Shown here in pieces: positions 5,649-12,506 of a stretch of DNA of 13,387 bases. A program made the translations under genes and the position numbers. Source of the DNA: JACQAI01 sp035507915 (lineage in GTDB: Bacteria > Pseudomonadota > Alphaproteobacteria > Elsterales > Elsteraceae); the NCBI GenBank assembly GCA_035507915.1, contig DATJNS010000201.1, positions 1 to 13,387 on the forward strand, in the 5' to 3' direction. The notes under the pieces are model-generated. The model searched no databases and had not been told where the DNA came from. It saw nothing but the letters and a program-made list of their open reading frames with translations. The number at the start of each line of letters is the position of its first letter. Positions within the stretch are counted from its first letter, which is position 1.

Positions 5649-6374
5649 ATGGAATCACCAACCTATATCGCGCTGTCCAAAGAAGCCTCGATGGCGCGCG
5701 ACATGAACGTGGTCGCGAACAACATCGCGAACGCCTCGACCGTCGGCTATCGCGCCGAGCATTCACTGTTCCAGGAGTACCTCGCGCGCACCGGCTCGAT
5801 CGGGCTGCGCCAGAAGATGTCGTTCGTGCAGGACATCGGCACCTACCGCGACACCCAGGACGGCGTGCTGACCCTGACCAAGAACCCGCTCGACCTGGCG
5901 CTGCAGGGCCCCGGCTACATGGTGTTGGGCGACCCCGCGCAAGAACTGTACACGCGCACCGGCATCTTCCACCTCGACGAGAATCGCCAGGTCGTGACGA
6001 GCGACGGCTATCCGCTGCTCCAGGAGAACGGCCGGCCGCTCACGATCCCGCAGGGCGCGCAGAACATCAAGATCTCGGGCGACGGCGTCGTGACGACCGA
6101 GCAGGGCGAGGTCGGCCGGATCCGGCTCGTCCGGTTCGCCAGCGAGCAGGCGATGCGCCTCGCCGGCAGCGACGCGTACTCGACCGACCAGACACCGCTG
6201 CCTGCGACCGACGCCAAGGTCACGCAAGGCGCGCTCGAGAGCTCGAACGTGCAGCCCGTCCTCGAGATGACGCGGATGATCCAGATGAGCCGCGACTATC
6301 AGATGGTTCAGAACCTGCTCGACGGCGAAAACACGCGGATGCAGCAGACGTTCAGCAGAATTGCCAAGGCCTAA
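5649..6374 (+). CDS. flgF: Flagellar proximal rod protein FlgF
   Basis: A 241-residue rod protein exported by the flagellar type III system, with no cleaved signal. The amino terminus carries the rod/hook family motif NVVANNIANASTVGYR (about 19-34), a central NPLDLALQGPGYMVL segment (about 79-93) typical of FlgF/FlgG, and the carboxyl helix with LESSNVQPVLEMTRMIQMSRDYQ. Together the end helices form the coiled rod core. It is first in flgF-flgG-flgA-flgH and is read from the sigma-54 promoter just upstream. The ribosome site is weak (CGGGCACC directly before ATG 5649). It is shorter than FlgG and lacks the NLITAQRAYE form of the end motif, which supports FlgF over FlgG. Confidence 0.95.
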   Translation: MESPTYIALSKEASMARDMNVVANNIANASTVGYRAEHSLFQEYLARTGSIGLRQKMSFVQDIGTYRDTQDGVLTLTKNPLDLALQGPGYMVLGDPAQELYTRTGIFHLDENRQVVTSDGYPLLQENGRPLTIPQGAQNIKISGDGVVTTEQGEVGRIRLVRFASEQAMRLAGSDAYSTDQTPLPATDAKVTQGALESSNVQPVLEMTRMIQMSRDYQMVQNLLDGENTRMQQTFSRIAKA

Positions 6375-6410
6375 GGTCAAGAAGCGTAGAGTTTTCGGGG
6401 AAGACTGACC

Positions 6411-7196
6411 ATGCGATCGCTCAATATCGGCGCAACGGGAATGCTGGCTCAACAGCTGAACGTTGAAACGATCTCCAACAACATCGCGAACCTGAACACC
6501 ACCGGGTTCAAGGCCTCGCGGCCGGAGTTCCAGGACCTGCTCTACCAGGACGAGCGGCGCGTCGGTTCGGCCTCGTCGGACGCCGGCACGACGGTGCCAT
6601 CGGGCATCCAGATCGGCCTCGGCGTGCGCACCGCGGCGGTCTACCGCAACGACGCGCAGGGCAACCTGCTGCCGACCTCGAATCCGCTCGACCTCGCGGT
6701 CCAGGGCGTCGGCTTCTTCCAGATCACCCTGCCGAACAACGAGATCGCCTACACGCGCGCCGGCTCCTTCCAGCTCGATCAGAACGGCCAGATCGTCACC
6801 GCCGACGGCTACCAGGTGCGTCCCGGCCTGACGGTCCCGCAGAACGCGCTGTCGATCACGGTCAACACCAGCGGCCAGGTCCTAGTCAAGATCGCCGGCA
6901 CCGTCGACCCGCAGAACATCGGCCAGCTCCAGCTGACCCAGTTCCCCAACGACGACGGCCTGCAGGCGATCGGCAACAACCTGTTCCAGGAGACCACCGC
7001 GTCGGGTCAGCCGCTCGACGGCAACCCGGGCTCCAACAATTTCGGCACGATCCTGCAGGGCTTCCTCGAGACCTCCAACGTCAACGTCGTCTCGGAGATC
7101 ACCAACCTGATCACCGCGCAGCGCGCCTACGAGATGAACAGCCGCGTGATCGAGACCTCCGACCAGATGCTCCAAACGCTGTCGCAGGTTCGGTAA
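6411..7196 (+). CDS. flgG: Flagellar distal rod protein FlgG
   Basis: A 261-residue distal rod protein, the usual FlgG length of about 260. It starts MRSLNIGATGM, carries the family motif SNNIANLNTTGFKASR, then DLLYQDERRVG, the rod-specific segment present in FlgG and absent from hook protein, NPLDLAVQGVGFFQ in the middle, and the classical end TNLITAQRAYEMNSRVIETSDQML. It is secreted by the flagellar export gate and stacks on FlgF below the hook. It lies 36 bp after flgF with GGGGAAG as ribosome site and 15 bp before flgA, in one operon with no promoter seen in between. Confidence 0.97.
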   Translation: MRSLNIGATGMLAQQLNVETISNNIANLNTTGFKASRPEFQDLLYQDERRVGSASSDAGTTVPSGIQIGLGVRTAAVYRNDAQGNLLPTSNPLDLAVQGVGFFQITLPNNEIAYTRAGSFQLDQNGQIVTADGYQVRPGLTVPQNALSITVNTSGQVLVKIAGTVDPQNIGQLQLTQFPNDDGLQAIGNNLFQETTASGQPLDGNPGSNNFGTILQGFLETSNVNVVSEITNLITAQRAYEMNSRVIETSDQMLQTLSQVR

Positions 7197-7211
7197 CGGG
7201 AGTTTCCGCTG

Positions 7212-8195
7212 ATGCGCGCCTGGTTGATCGCTGCGGTAGTGCTACTCGGCGCGGCGTGGCGGGTCGACGCGGCGCATGCCGCGCCGATCCTCAAGCCGCA
7301 GGCGGTGGTCGAGGGCGATCATGTGCAGCTCGGCGATCTGTTCGCCGACCTGCCGGCCAGCGCCGACGCGTCGGCCGAGGTCGCGCGCGCCCCCGCCCCC
7401 GGCAAGCGCATCACGCTCGACGCCTCGACCTTGATGAGTATCGCTAACAGCCAGCGGATCGGCTGGCAGCCCGGCAGCCGCTTCGATCACGTCGACGTCG
7501 AGCGCGCCGGCCAGGTGATCGGCTCGAAGGCGATCCACGACGCCGTGATGCAGGAGCTCCAGAAGCACGGCCTGCCGTCCGACAGCGACGTGACGCTCGA
7601 CAGCGAGAATCTCCGGATCACGGTGGCGGGCGACCGGCCGGTCAGTGTGCGCGCCGAGTCGGTGACGTACGATCCGGGCAAGCCGCGCTTCGAGATGACG
7701 TTGGTGGCGCCCGCCGATGGCGGCGACGGCGCCCAGCGCATCAAGGTGCAGGGCAAGGCGTACCATATGGTCGACATGCCGGTGCCGGTGCGCCCGATCG
7801 GGGCCAACGAGGTGATTCGCGGGCGCGACATCGAGATGGTCCGGATGCGCGCCGATCAGGTTAGCCCGACCCAGATCAACGACCCCGACAAGCTGGTCGA
7901 CAAGGCCGCACGCCGCGTGTTGCCGACCGGCCAGCCGATCCGCGTCTCCGACGTCGCCGAGCCGATCCTGGTGTCGAAGAACAGCATCGTTAACGTCAAA
8001 GTCATCTCTGCCCGGCTAGACATCACGATGCAAGGCAAGGCGCTCGATGATGGCGCCGAGGGCGATCAGGTGCGCGTCGTCAACACGCGCAGCAACAAGA
8101 TCGTCCAAGGCGTGGTCAGCAAGGCCGGCGAAGTCGTCGTGACGACCAGCTACACGACGGCGTCGACCCCGACGAAATCGGCGGCGAGCAACTGA
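7212..8195 (+). CDS. flgA: Flagellar P-ring assembly chaperone FlgA
   Basis: A 327-residue periplasmic protein that helps FlgI assemble around the rod. A signal peptide of about 23 residues (MRAWLIAAVVLLGAAW, cleavage after HA) is followed by an amino domain and, from about residue 195, the SAF domain (VPVRPIGANEVIRGRDIEMVRM, then AARRVLPTGQPIRVSDV). The carboxyl part VLVSKNSIVNVKVISARLDITM-like, with AxxGxxGDxVRVVNTRSNKIVQGVV, is the typical FlgA end. It is longer than E. coli FlgA (219) because of the larger amino half and a Thr/Ser-rich tail, as in other alphaproteobacterial FlgA proteins. The ATG at 7212 has GGGAG nine bases upstream. It ends 7 bp before flgH. Confidence 0.94.
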   Translation: MRAWLIAAVVLLGAAWRVDAAHAAPILKPQAVVEGDHVQLGDLFADLPASADASAEVARAPAPGKRITLDASTLMSIANSQRIGWQPGSRFDHVDVERAGQVIGSKAIHDAVMQELQKHGLPSDSDVTLDSENLRITVAGDRPVSVRAESVTYDPGKPRFEMTLVAPADGGDGAQRIKVQGKAYHMVDMPVPVRPIGANEVIRGRDIEMVRMRADQVSPTQINDPDKLVDKAARRVLPTGQPIRVSDVAEPILVSKNSIVNVKVISARLDITMQGKALDDGAEGDQVRVVNTRSNKIVQGVVSKAGEVVVTTSYTTASTPTKSAASN

Positions 8196-8202
8196 GCAGG
8201 CG

Positions 8203-8955
8203 ATGACAGTACCCGTCCGGTCCCTGATTGCGCTCACCCTGACGGCCGCCCTGCTGGGCGGCTGCAACGCGTTCGACCGCGTGAGCCGCATCGGCGAGAA
8301 GCCGGAGCTGACCCCGATCGAGAACCCGAACGCGGCGCCGGGCTACAAGCCGGTGTCGTTGCCGATGCCGCCGCCGCAGGTCGCCGAGCGCGCCCCCAAC
8401 TCGCTGTGGCGCACCGGCAGCCGGACCTTCTTCCGCGATCTGCGCGCCACGCGCGTCGGCGACATCCTGACCGTGGTGATCGACATCGCCGACGCCGGCA
8501 CGCTGGCGAATTCCACGACGCGCACGCGCACGACCAGCGAGCAGGACCTGTACACGGCGTTGCTCGGTTTCCAGGAGGATTTCCGCAAACACTTCACCAC
8601 GCAGGCGGCCGGCACGGTTCCGACCGTCAACCTGACCGGCTCGACCAACAACCAGGGCACCGGCGCGATCAACCGCTCGGAGACGATCAACCTGCGTCTG
8701 GCGGCGCTGATCACCCAGGTGCTGCCCAACGGCAATCTGGTGATCGACGGCCACCAGGAGATGCGGGTCAATTTCGAGTTGCGCGAGCTCCGCCTCCTCG
8801 GCGTGATCCGCCCCGAGGACATCGGCCCCGACAACACGATCCCCTACGACCAGATCGCCGAGGCGCGCGTGTCGTACGGCGGCCGCGGTCAGATCGACGA
8901 CGTCCAGCAGCCGCGCTACGGCAGCCAGCTGCTCGACATCCTGCTGCCCTTCTAG
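8203..8955 (+). CDS. flgH: Flagellar L-ring lipoprotein FlgH
   Basis: A 250-residue outer-membrane lipoprotein forming the L ring. A lipobox LLGGC places the lipid-modified Cys at residue 21. Characteristic segments are SLWRTGSRTFFRDLRATRVGDILTV near residues 67-92, the Thr/Ser-rich stretch NSTTRTRTTSEQ, and the carboxyl part GNLVIDGHQEMRVNFELRELRLLGVIRPEDI with a final GRGQIDDVQQPRYGSQLLDILLPF. Length and motifs match the family (E. coli 232). It is last in the flgF operon, 7 bp after flgA, and is followed by a strong palindrome. Confidence 0.97.
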   Translation: MTVPVRSLIALTLTAALLGGCNAFDRVSRIGEKPELTPIENPNAAPGYKPVSLPMPPPQVAERAPNSLWRTGSRTFFRDLRATRVGDILTVVIDIADAGTLANSTTRTRTTSEQDLYTALLGFQEDFRKHFTTQAAGTVPTVNLTGSTNNQGTGAINRSETINLRLAALITQVLPNGNLVIDGHQEMRVNFELRELRLLGVIRPEDIGPDNTIPYDQIAEARVSYGGRGQIDDVQQPRYGSQLLDILLPF

Positions 8956-9010
8956 AATCGTCTCGCTCGGGCGCAGCCGCCACGCCGATCCGGTACGCGC
9001 GTCTGGGCTA

Positions 9011-9038
9011 AGAAAGCCGCTGGTACCAGCGGCTTTCT
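9011..9038. terminator. 28-bp perfect palindrome, bidirectional terminator between flgH and dksA
   Basis: Arms AGAAAGCCGCTGGT and ACCAGCGGCTTTCT meet without a spacer. In RNA this gives a GC-rich stem with A-rich 5' and U-rich 3' ends in both directions. It lies 55 bp after the flgH stop and 4 bp after the convergent dksA stop. The U-tract is short and built into the arm, but symmetry and place make a shared terminator the best reading. Confidence 0.8.
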
Positions 9039-9042
9039 CGAT

Positions 9043-9459
9043 TCAGTCGTCGCGGTGAGTGCGCTCGAGCCGCTCGTGACGCTCCTGAGCCTCGAGGCTC
9101 AGGGTCGCGATCGGGCGCGCCTCGAGCCGGCGAATGCCGATCGGCTCGTTGGTCTCCTCGCAGAACCCGTACGAGCCGTCCTCGATGCGCTGGAGCGCCG
9201 CGTCGATCTTGCTGATCAGCTTGCGCTCGCGGTCGCGGGTGCGGAGCTCGAGCGCGCGGTCGGTCTCCATCGAGGCGCGATCGGTGAGGTCGGGCTGATG
9301 CAGGCTCTCGGCCTGGAGGTGGTTCAGTGTCTCGGTGGATTCCTGGAGCAGTTCGGCCCGCCACCTGAGCAGCTTCTGGCGGAAATACTCGAGTTGGAGG
9401 TCGCTCATGAACGGTTCGTCTTCGGAGGGGCGGTAGTCGGGCGGCAGCAACGGCGACAT
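9043..9459 (-). CDS. dksA: DksA/TraR-family RNA polymerase-binding protein
   Basis: A 138-residue DksA homologue that binds the RNA polymerase secondary channel and, with ppGpp, redirects transcription. The coiled-coil tip motif D-x-x-D-R-A is intact (D57, D60, A62 in PDLTDRAS), followed by ELRTRDRERKLISKIDAAL, nearly as in E. coli. The globular zinc-finger part has lost most zinc ligands: C100 remains, but T103, S121 and A124 stand where E. coli has Cys, while GIRRLEARPIATL is kept. Such cysteine-poor DksA proteins are known in alphaproteobacteria. ATG 9459 has GAGGA six to seven bases upstream. It has its own promoter and lies between flgH and fliX, a place I recall from Caulobacter too, suggesting a link between stringent control and flagellar expression, which is inference. 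Confidence 0.93.
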   Translation of the reverse strand: MSPLLPPDYRPSEDEPFMSDLQLEYFRQKLLRWRAELLQESTETLNHLQAESLHQPDLTDRASMETDRALELRTRDRERKLISKIDAALQRIEDGSYGFCEETNEPIGIRRLEARPIATLSLEAQERHERLERTHRDD

Positions 9460-9495
9460 CGACGTTCCTCAGAGGGGCGGCACCGAGAGGCGCGG

Positions 9496-9525
9496 AGTAT
9501 ATGTAAGCCCCAGGCTCCGAGACAA
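9496..9525 (-). promoter_or_regulatory. Sigma-70-like promoter of dksA
   Basis: On the minus strand, TTGTCT (9520-9525) and TATACT (9496-9501) are separated by 18 bases, 4/6 and 5/6 matches to the -35 and -10 consensus. Transcription would start near 9489, about 30 bases before the dksA ATG. Confidence 0.6.
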
Positions 9526-9561
9526 GATCGAGTTAAAATCGGATGACAGCCGTCACATCAT

Positions 9562-9582
9562 TGAATTCACGGGAGGAATTCA
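9562..9582. repeat. Operator-like inverted repeat TGAATTC-N7-GAATTCA upstream of dksA
   Basis: Perfect 7-base arms with a 7-base spacer give a 21-bp dyad about 37 bp upstream of the dksA -35 box and just beyond the fliX stop. The AT-rich arms contrast with the surrounding GC-rich sequence. It could be a regulator site for dksA or the loop of a weak fliX terminator; a second small hairpin, GCCCA-GGATT-TGGGC (9586-9600), lies beside it. Confidence 0.45.
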
Positions 9583-9621
9583 GCTGCCCAGGATTTGGGC
9601 GGTCGACCCGGAAGACCGCGG

Positions 9622-10047
9622 CTAGACCTCGCGCCCGAGCTTGGCCAGCTCGACCTTGGCGCGCAGCTCGATCTCGTCGAGGGTCTCGGCCAGACGCGGA
9701 TCGGTGGCCAAGGCCCGCTCGCTGCGGACCAGGGCAACCAGGCCGTCGAGACGGTCGGGAGACAGGTGACCGGCGAGCAACCCATGGCGCAGCTCGTCGA
9801 GCTGCTCGAGCAGCTCCTCACCGCGCGCCTTGGCTTGGGCGCTGCGCTCCTCGTCGCCCGACATCTCCTGGACACTGAGCAGCGCGTCGATCGCGCTCAC
9901 CACCGGTGCCGCCGAGACGCCGGGCACGGCCCCGTCTTCCTCGCCCTCTTCGAGGGCGCGGGCAAACTCGTCGCTCTTCCCCTTGGCCTTGTCGGACTTG
10001 CGTGCCGAGGCGACCCCACGGGTCGTCGACGGCGATTCGATTTTCAT
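9622..10047 (-). CDS. fliX: Flagellar assembly regulator FliX
   Basis: A 141-residue protein matching FliX of Caulobacter as I recall it (MKI-x-S start; ISAIDALLSVQE-like segment at 49-61; GEELLEQLDELRHGLLAGHLSP at 76-97; DPRLAETLDEIELRAKVELAKL at the end). In Caulobacter FliX acts with the sigma-54 activator FlbD to couple class II basal-body assembly to late flagellar transcription and is divergent from flgI, as here. The ATG at 10047 is chosen because MKIESPSTTRG fits relatives; ATG 10059 would add four residues, and neither has a strong ribosome site. No signal peptide or DNA-binding domain is seen, so the protein probably acts by binding a partner. Confidence 0.92.
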   Translation of the reverse strand: MKIESPSTTRGVASARKSDKAKGKSDEFARALEEGEEDGAVPGVSAAPVVSAIDALLSVQEMSGDEERSAQAKARGEELLEQLDELRHGLLAGHLSPDRLDGLVALVRSERALATDPRLAETLDEIELRAKVELAKLGREV

Positions 10048-10138
10048 GGCGTTAAACATACACCATCGGCGGCGCGGCTTCACCTTATCTTAGCGCCGGC
10101 AACGCCTTACCGCGTTTGCGCGGCAGTCGAAATGCGAT

Positions 10139-10152
10139 CGGCAAAACTTGCC
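10139..10152 (+). promoter_or_regulatory. Enhancer-like site (FlbD/ftr-like) for the flgI promoter
   Basis: CGGCAAAACTTGCC contains the perfect dyad GGCAA-AAC-TTGCC. Its centre is about 119 bp upstream of the predicted flgI start near 10265, matching the two copies at 5491-5518 in sequence and distance. It also lies 92 bp upstream of the fliX ATG and could act on fliX. Confidence 0.62.
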
Positions 10153-10220
10153 GGGCCCTCCGGGCAGCTATTACCGGAATGACCGCCCCTCCCCCCTCCG
10201 CAGCCGCAGAAAACCGCGGG

Positions 10221-10232
10221 AAATCGCGATTT
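10221..10232. repeat. Palindrome AAATCGCGATTT in the flgI promoter region
   Basis: A 12-bp perfect palindrome just upstream of the -24 box (about -33 to -44). A second dyad, TTACC-N7-GGTAA (10233-10249), overlaps the -24 element itself. Both are well placed for a repressor or accessory factor to act on this promoter; no binding protein is known to me. Confidence 0.4.
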
Positions 10233-10237
10233 TTACC

Positions 10238-10255
10238 ATGGCACGGTAATCGCTA
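10238..10255 (+). promoter_or_regulatory. Sigma-54 promoter of the flgI operon
   Basis: ATGGCACG-GTAA-TCGCTA keeps the TGGCACG block and the invariant GC, with exactly ten bases between GG (10240-10241) and GC (10252-10253). Transcription should start near 10265. This makes the upstream TTG at 10269 an unlikely flgI start. Confidence 0.78.
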
Positions 10256-10286
10256 GGCTCGGGCTGCCTTGAGAGGGCGAAGGATC

Positions 10287-11678
10287 GTGACTGAGCTGAC
10301 GACCGTCATTCGTGCCGCGGCGCCGAAGTGGGTGCAAGCGGTGTCGCGCGTCCTGGCGCTCGGCGTGATTCTGGCCTTCGGCGCCATCGCGGCGGCGCCG
10401 GCGCAGACCGTGCGCATCAAGGACATCGCCGACTTCGAGGGCATCCGCGACAACATGCTGGTCGGCTACGGCCTAGCGGTCGGCCTCAACGGCACCGGCG
10501 ACACGCTGAACCGTTCGGTGTTCACGCTCGACAGCTTGACGGGCATGCTCGAGCGCCTCGGCGTCAACAGCCGCCTGCCGGCGCAGGTCGGCCAGCAGGG
10601 CACTTCCAACGCGGTCAACAACAATCTGCGCACGCGCAACCTGGCGGCCGTGATGGTGACCGCGACCCTGCCGCCGTTCGCGCGCCAGGGCGACCGCATC
10701 GACGTCAACGTCTCGACCATGGGCGATGCCACCAGCCTGCTCGGCGCGACCCTGCTCGTGACGCCGCTGATGGGCGCCGACGGCGAGGTCTACGCGGTCG
10801 CCCAGGGCAACGTCGCGATCGGCGGCTTCGCGGCGATCGGCGCGGCGCAGTCGGTAACCCGCGGCGTGCCGACCAACTCGCGCATCGCCAACGGCGCGAT
10901 CGTCGAGCGCGAGGTCGGCTTCGAGCTCGGCGCGATGGACACGGTGCGCCTGTCGCTGAAGAACCCTGACCTGACGACGGCCCGGCGGATCGCCCAAGCG
11001 ATCAATGCCTTCCTCGCCCAGCCGGCGGCGCGCTCGTCCGACCCGAAGACGGTCGTCGTCAACGTGCCGACGCAATACAAGGGCGACGCCGTGGCGCTGA
11101 TGACCGACATCGAGCGCCTGCCGGTCGAGCCCGACCAGGTCGCGCGCGTGATCATCGACGAGCACTACGGCGTGATCGTGATGGGCGAGAACGTGCGCAT
11201 CAGCGAGGTCGCGGTCGCCCAGGCCAACCTGACGATCCGCGTCACGGAGACGCCGCAGGTCTCGCAGCCCGCGCCGTTCGCGCCGGGCGCCAGCGTGCTT
11301 CCGAGCACGCCGAACACGCAGAACCCCGACCAAGTCGTCAACGTGCCGAAGCCGCGCGTCGACGCCAGCGGCCGTCCGGTGGTCGACGCCAACGGCAACC
11401 CGGTGTTCGACATGGTGCCGCAGGTCGTCCCCGGCAGCCGGCAGGCCGGCCTTCGGGGCCAGATCGCCGGCGGCGCCTCGACCGTGGTCGTGCCGCGCAC
11501 CCAGATCGAGGTCGACGACCAGTCCGGCCGGCGGCTCGCCGTGCTGGCGCCTGGTGCCACGATCGGCGAGCTGGTCAACGGCCTCAACGCGCTCGGCGTC
11601 GGCCCGCGCGACCTGATCTCGATCCTGCAGGCCATCAAGGCCGCCGGCGCGATGCAAGCCGACCTGGAGATCCTGTAA
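10287..11678 (+). CDS. flgI: Flagellar P-ring protein FlgI
   Basis: A 463-residue periplasmic P-ring subunit with a signal peptide of about 40 residues (hydrophobic core VLALGVILAFGAIAAAP, cleavage near APAQ). Family blocks are clear: VRIKDIADFEGIRDNMLVGYGLAVGLNGTGDTL-like start, NLAAVMVTATLPPFARQGDRIDV, VNVPTQYKGDAV, EHYGVIVMGENVRISEVAVAQANLTI and the end NGLNALGVGPRDLISILQAIKAAGAM. The GTG at 10287 is preferred because GAGAGGG (10271-10277) lies nine bases upstream and the predicted transcript starts near 10265; GTG 10331 is an alternative. E. coli FlgI is about 365 residues. The excess lies in a longer leader, about 15 extra residues near 95-113, and about 57 extra residues at 338-394. The gene is followed 2 bp later by the flgJ-type gene. 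Confidence 0.95.
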   Translation: MTELTTVIRAAAPKWVQAVSRVLALGVILAFGAIAAAPAQTVRIKDIADFEGIRDNMLVGYGLAVGLNGTGDTLNRSVFTLDSLTGMLERLGVNSRLPAQVGQQGTSNAVNNNLRTRNLAAVMVTATLPPFARQGDRIDVNVSTMGDATSLLGATLLVTPLMGADGEVYAVAQGNVAIGGFAAIGAAQSVTRGVPTNSRIANGAIVEREVGFELGAMDTVRLSLKNPDLTTARRIAQAINAFLAQPAARSSDPKTVVVNVPTQYKGDAVALMTDIERLPVEPDQVARVIIDEHYGVIVMGENVRISEVAVAQANLTIRVTETPQVSQPAPFAPGASVLPSTPNTQNPDQVVNVPKPRVDASGRPVVDANGNPVFDMVPQVVPGSRQAGLRGQIAGGASTVVVPRTQIEVDDQSGRRLAVLAPGATIGELVNGLNALGVGPRDLISILQAIKAAGAMQADLEIL

Positions 11679-11680
11679 CC

Positions 11681-12028
11681 ATGGCGGACGCGGTCTCCGC
11701 CCTGCCGCCTGCCGCCGACGTCAGCCTCGCGCTCGACCGTCAGGCGAACACGCAGCTCAACCGGCTGGCCGCGTTCACGACCACCGATCCCAAGGAAGCC
11801 GACCGGGTATCGCAGGACTTCGAGGCGATGTTCCTGTCGAACATGCTCCAGCCGGTGTTCGCCAGCCTGAAGAGCGGCAAGGGCCTCTTCGGCGGCGGCA
11901 ATGCCGAGGACACCTTCCAGTCCATGATGGTCGACGAGTACGGCAAGGTGATGGCCAAGGCCGGCGGCGTCGGCATCGCCAAGATGGTGCGCGACCAGAT
12001 CCTCAAGCTCCAGGAGGTCGCCAAGTGA
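11681..12028 (+). CDS. flgJ: Short FlgJ-type rod-binding (rod cap) protein without muramidase domain
   Basis: A 115-residue protein equal to the amino-terminal rod-cap half of FlgJ. The core is DRVSQDFEAMFLSNMLQPVFASLKSGKGLFGGGNAEDTFQSMM-like (about 41-83) with the end EYGKVMAKAGGVGIAKMVRDQIL, both typical of the rod-binding domain. The peptidoglycan hydrolase half of enterobacterial FlgJ is absent, as usual in alphaproteobacteria, so a separate lytic enzyme must open the wall. The start at 11681 lies 2 bp after flgI with a distant GGAG. The TGA overlaps the flgN start. Confidence 0.92.
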   Translation: MADAVSALPPAADVSLALDRQANTQLNRLAAFTTTDPKEADRVSQDFEAMFLSNMLQPVFASLKSGKGLFGGGNAEDTFQSMMVDEYGKVMAKAGGVGIAKMVRDQILKLQEVAK

Positions 12029-12471
12029 CGCACCCCCTGGACGACGTCGACCACCTGATCGACGAGATCAATCGCCTCGAGGACCTGCTGCTCCTCGAGA
12101 TCGACATGATCCACAAGTGCGATTTCTCCGCGCTGCAAGAGATGCAGCGCGAGAAGCAAGCGGTGGTCCCGGTGCTGCGCCGCGCCAACAGCGTGGTGCA
12201 GGCGGTGCTCGCGATGAACGAGGGACTGACGATCGAGGATGACCCCGATCTCTACGACCTGGCGCTGGCGCTGGTGCAGCTCAGCAAGGCGGCCGAGGAG
12301 AACGAGCGCGTCGTCGGCGCGGCGATCAAGGCGACCCAGTTCACCATCCGGACCATGGTGAACGCGCTGCGCAGCGACACCTCGATCCCCAATCCGCGCT
12401 ATTCGCGGACCGGCAACCACGTGATGCACGCCGGCCGCCGTTCGGTCGGACTGGCCCAGGGGCAGCTGTGA
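12025..12471 (+). CDS. flgN: FlgN-family export chaperone
   Basis: A 148-residue, mostly helical cytoplasmic protein with the FlgN pattern: an acidic start (LDDVDHLIDEINRLEDLLLLEID), LREKQAVV-like QREKQAVVPVLRRANSVVQ at about 41-59, and a last helix with KATQFTIRTMVNALR followed by an extended tail. FlgN holds FlgK (and FlgL) unfolded for export, and flgK follows 35 bp later. The start is a GTG whose last two bases are shared with the TGA of the upstream gene (GTGA, four-base overlap), with AGGAGG seven bases upstream at 12012-12017. This is clear translational coupling. Sequence similarity in this family is always weak, so the call leans on context. Confidence 0.85.
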   Translation: MTHPLDDVDHLIDEINRLEDLLLLEIDMIHKCDFSALQEMQREKQAVVPVLRRANSVVQAVLAMNEGLTIEDDPDLYDLALALVQLSKAAEENERVVGAAIKATQFTIRTMVNALRSDTSIPNPRYSRTGNHVMHAGRRSVGLAQGQL

Positions 12472-12506
12472 CGAGCGGCGCGCGTCTGGGACGAAACGGG
12501 TAGATC

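Noticed and set aside
10097..10111. CGGCAACGCCTTACC as a fourth enhancer-like copy
   Set aside because: Half-sites have four rather than three spacer bases and the right arm is degenerate; kept out of the motif set.
10473..11657. Long open frame on the minus strand opposite flgI
   Set aside because: Shadow of flgI in GC-rich sequence; Asp/Arg/His/Val-rich without any motif.
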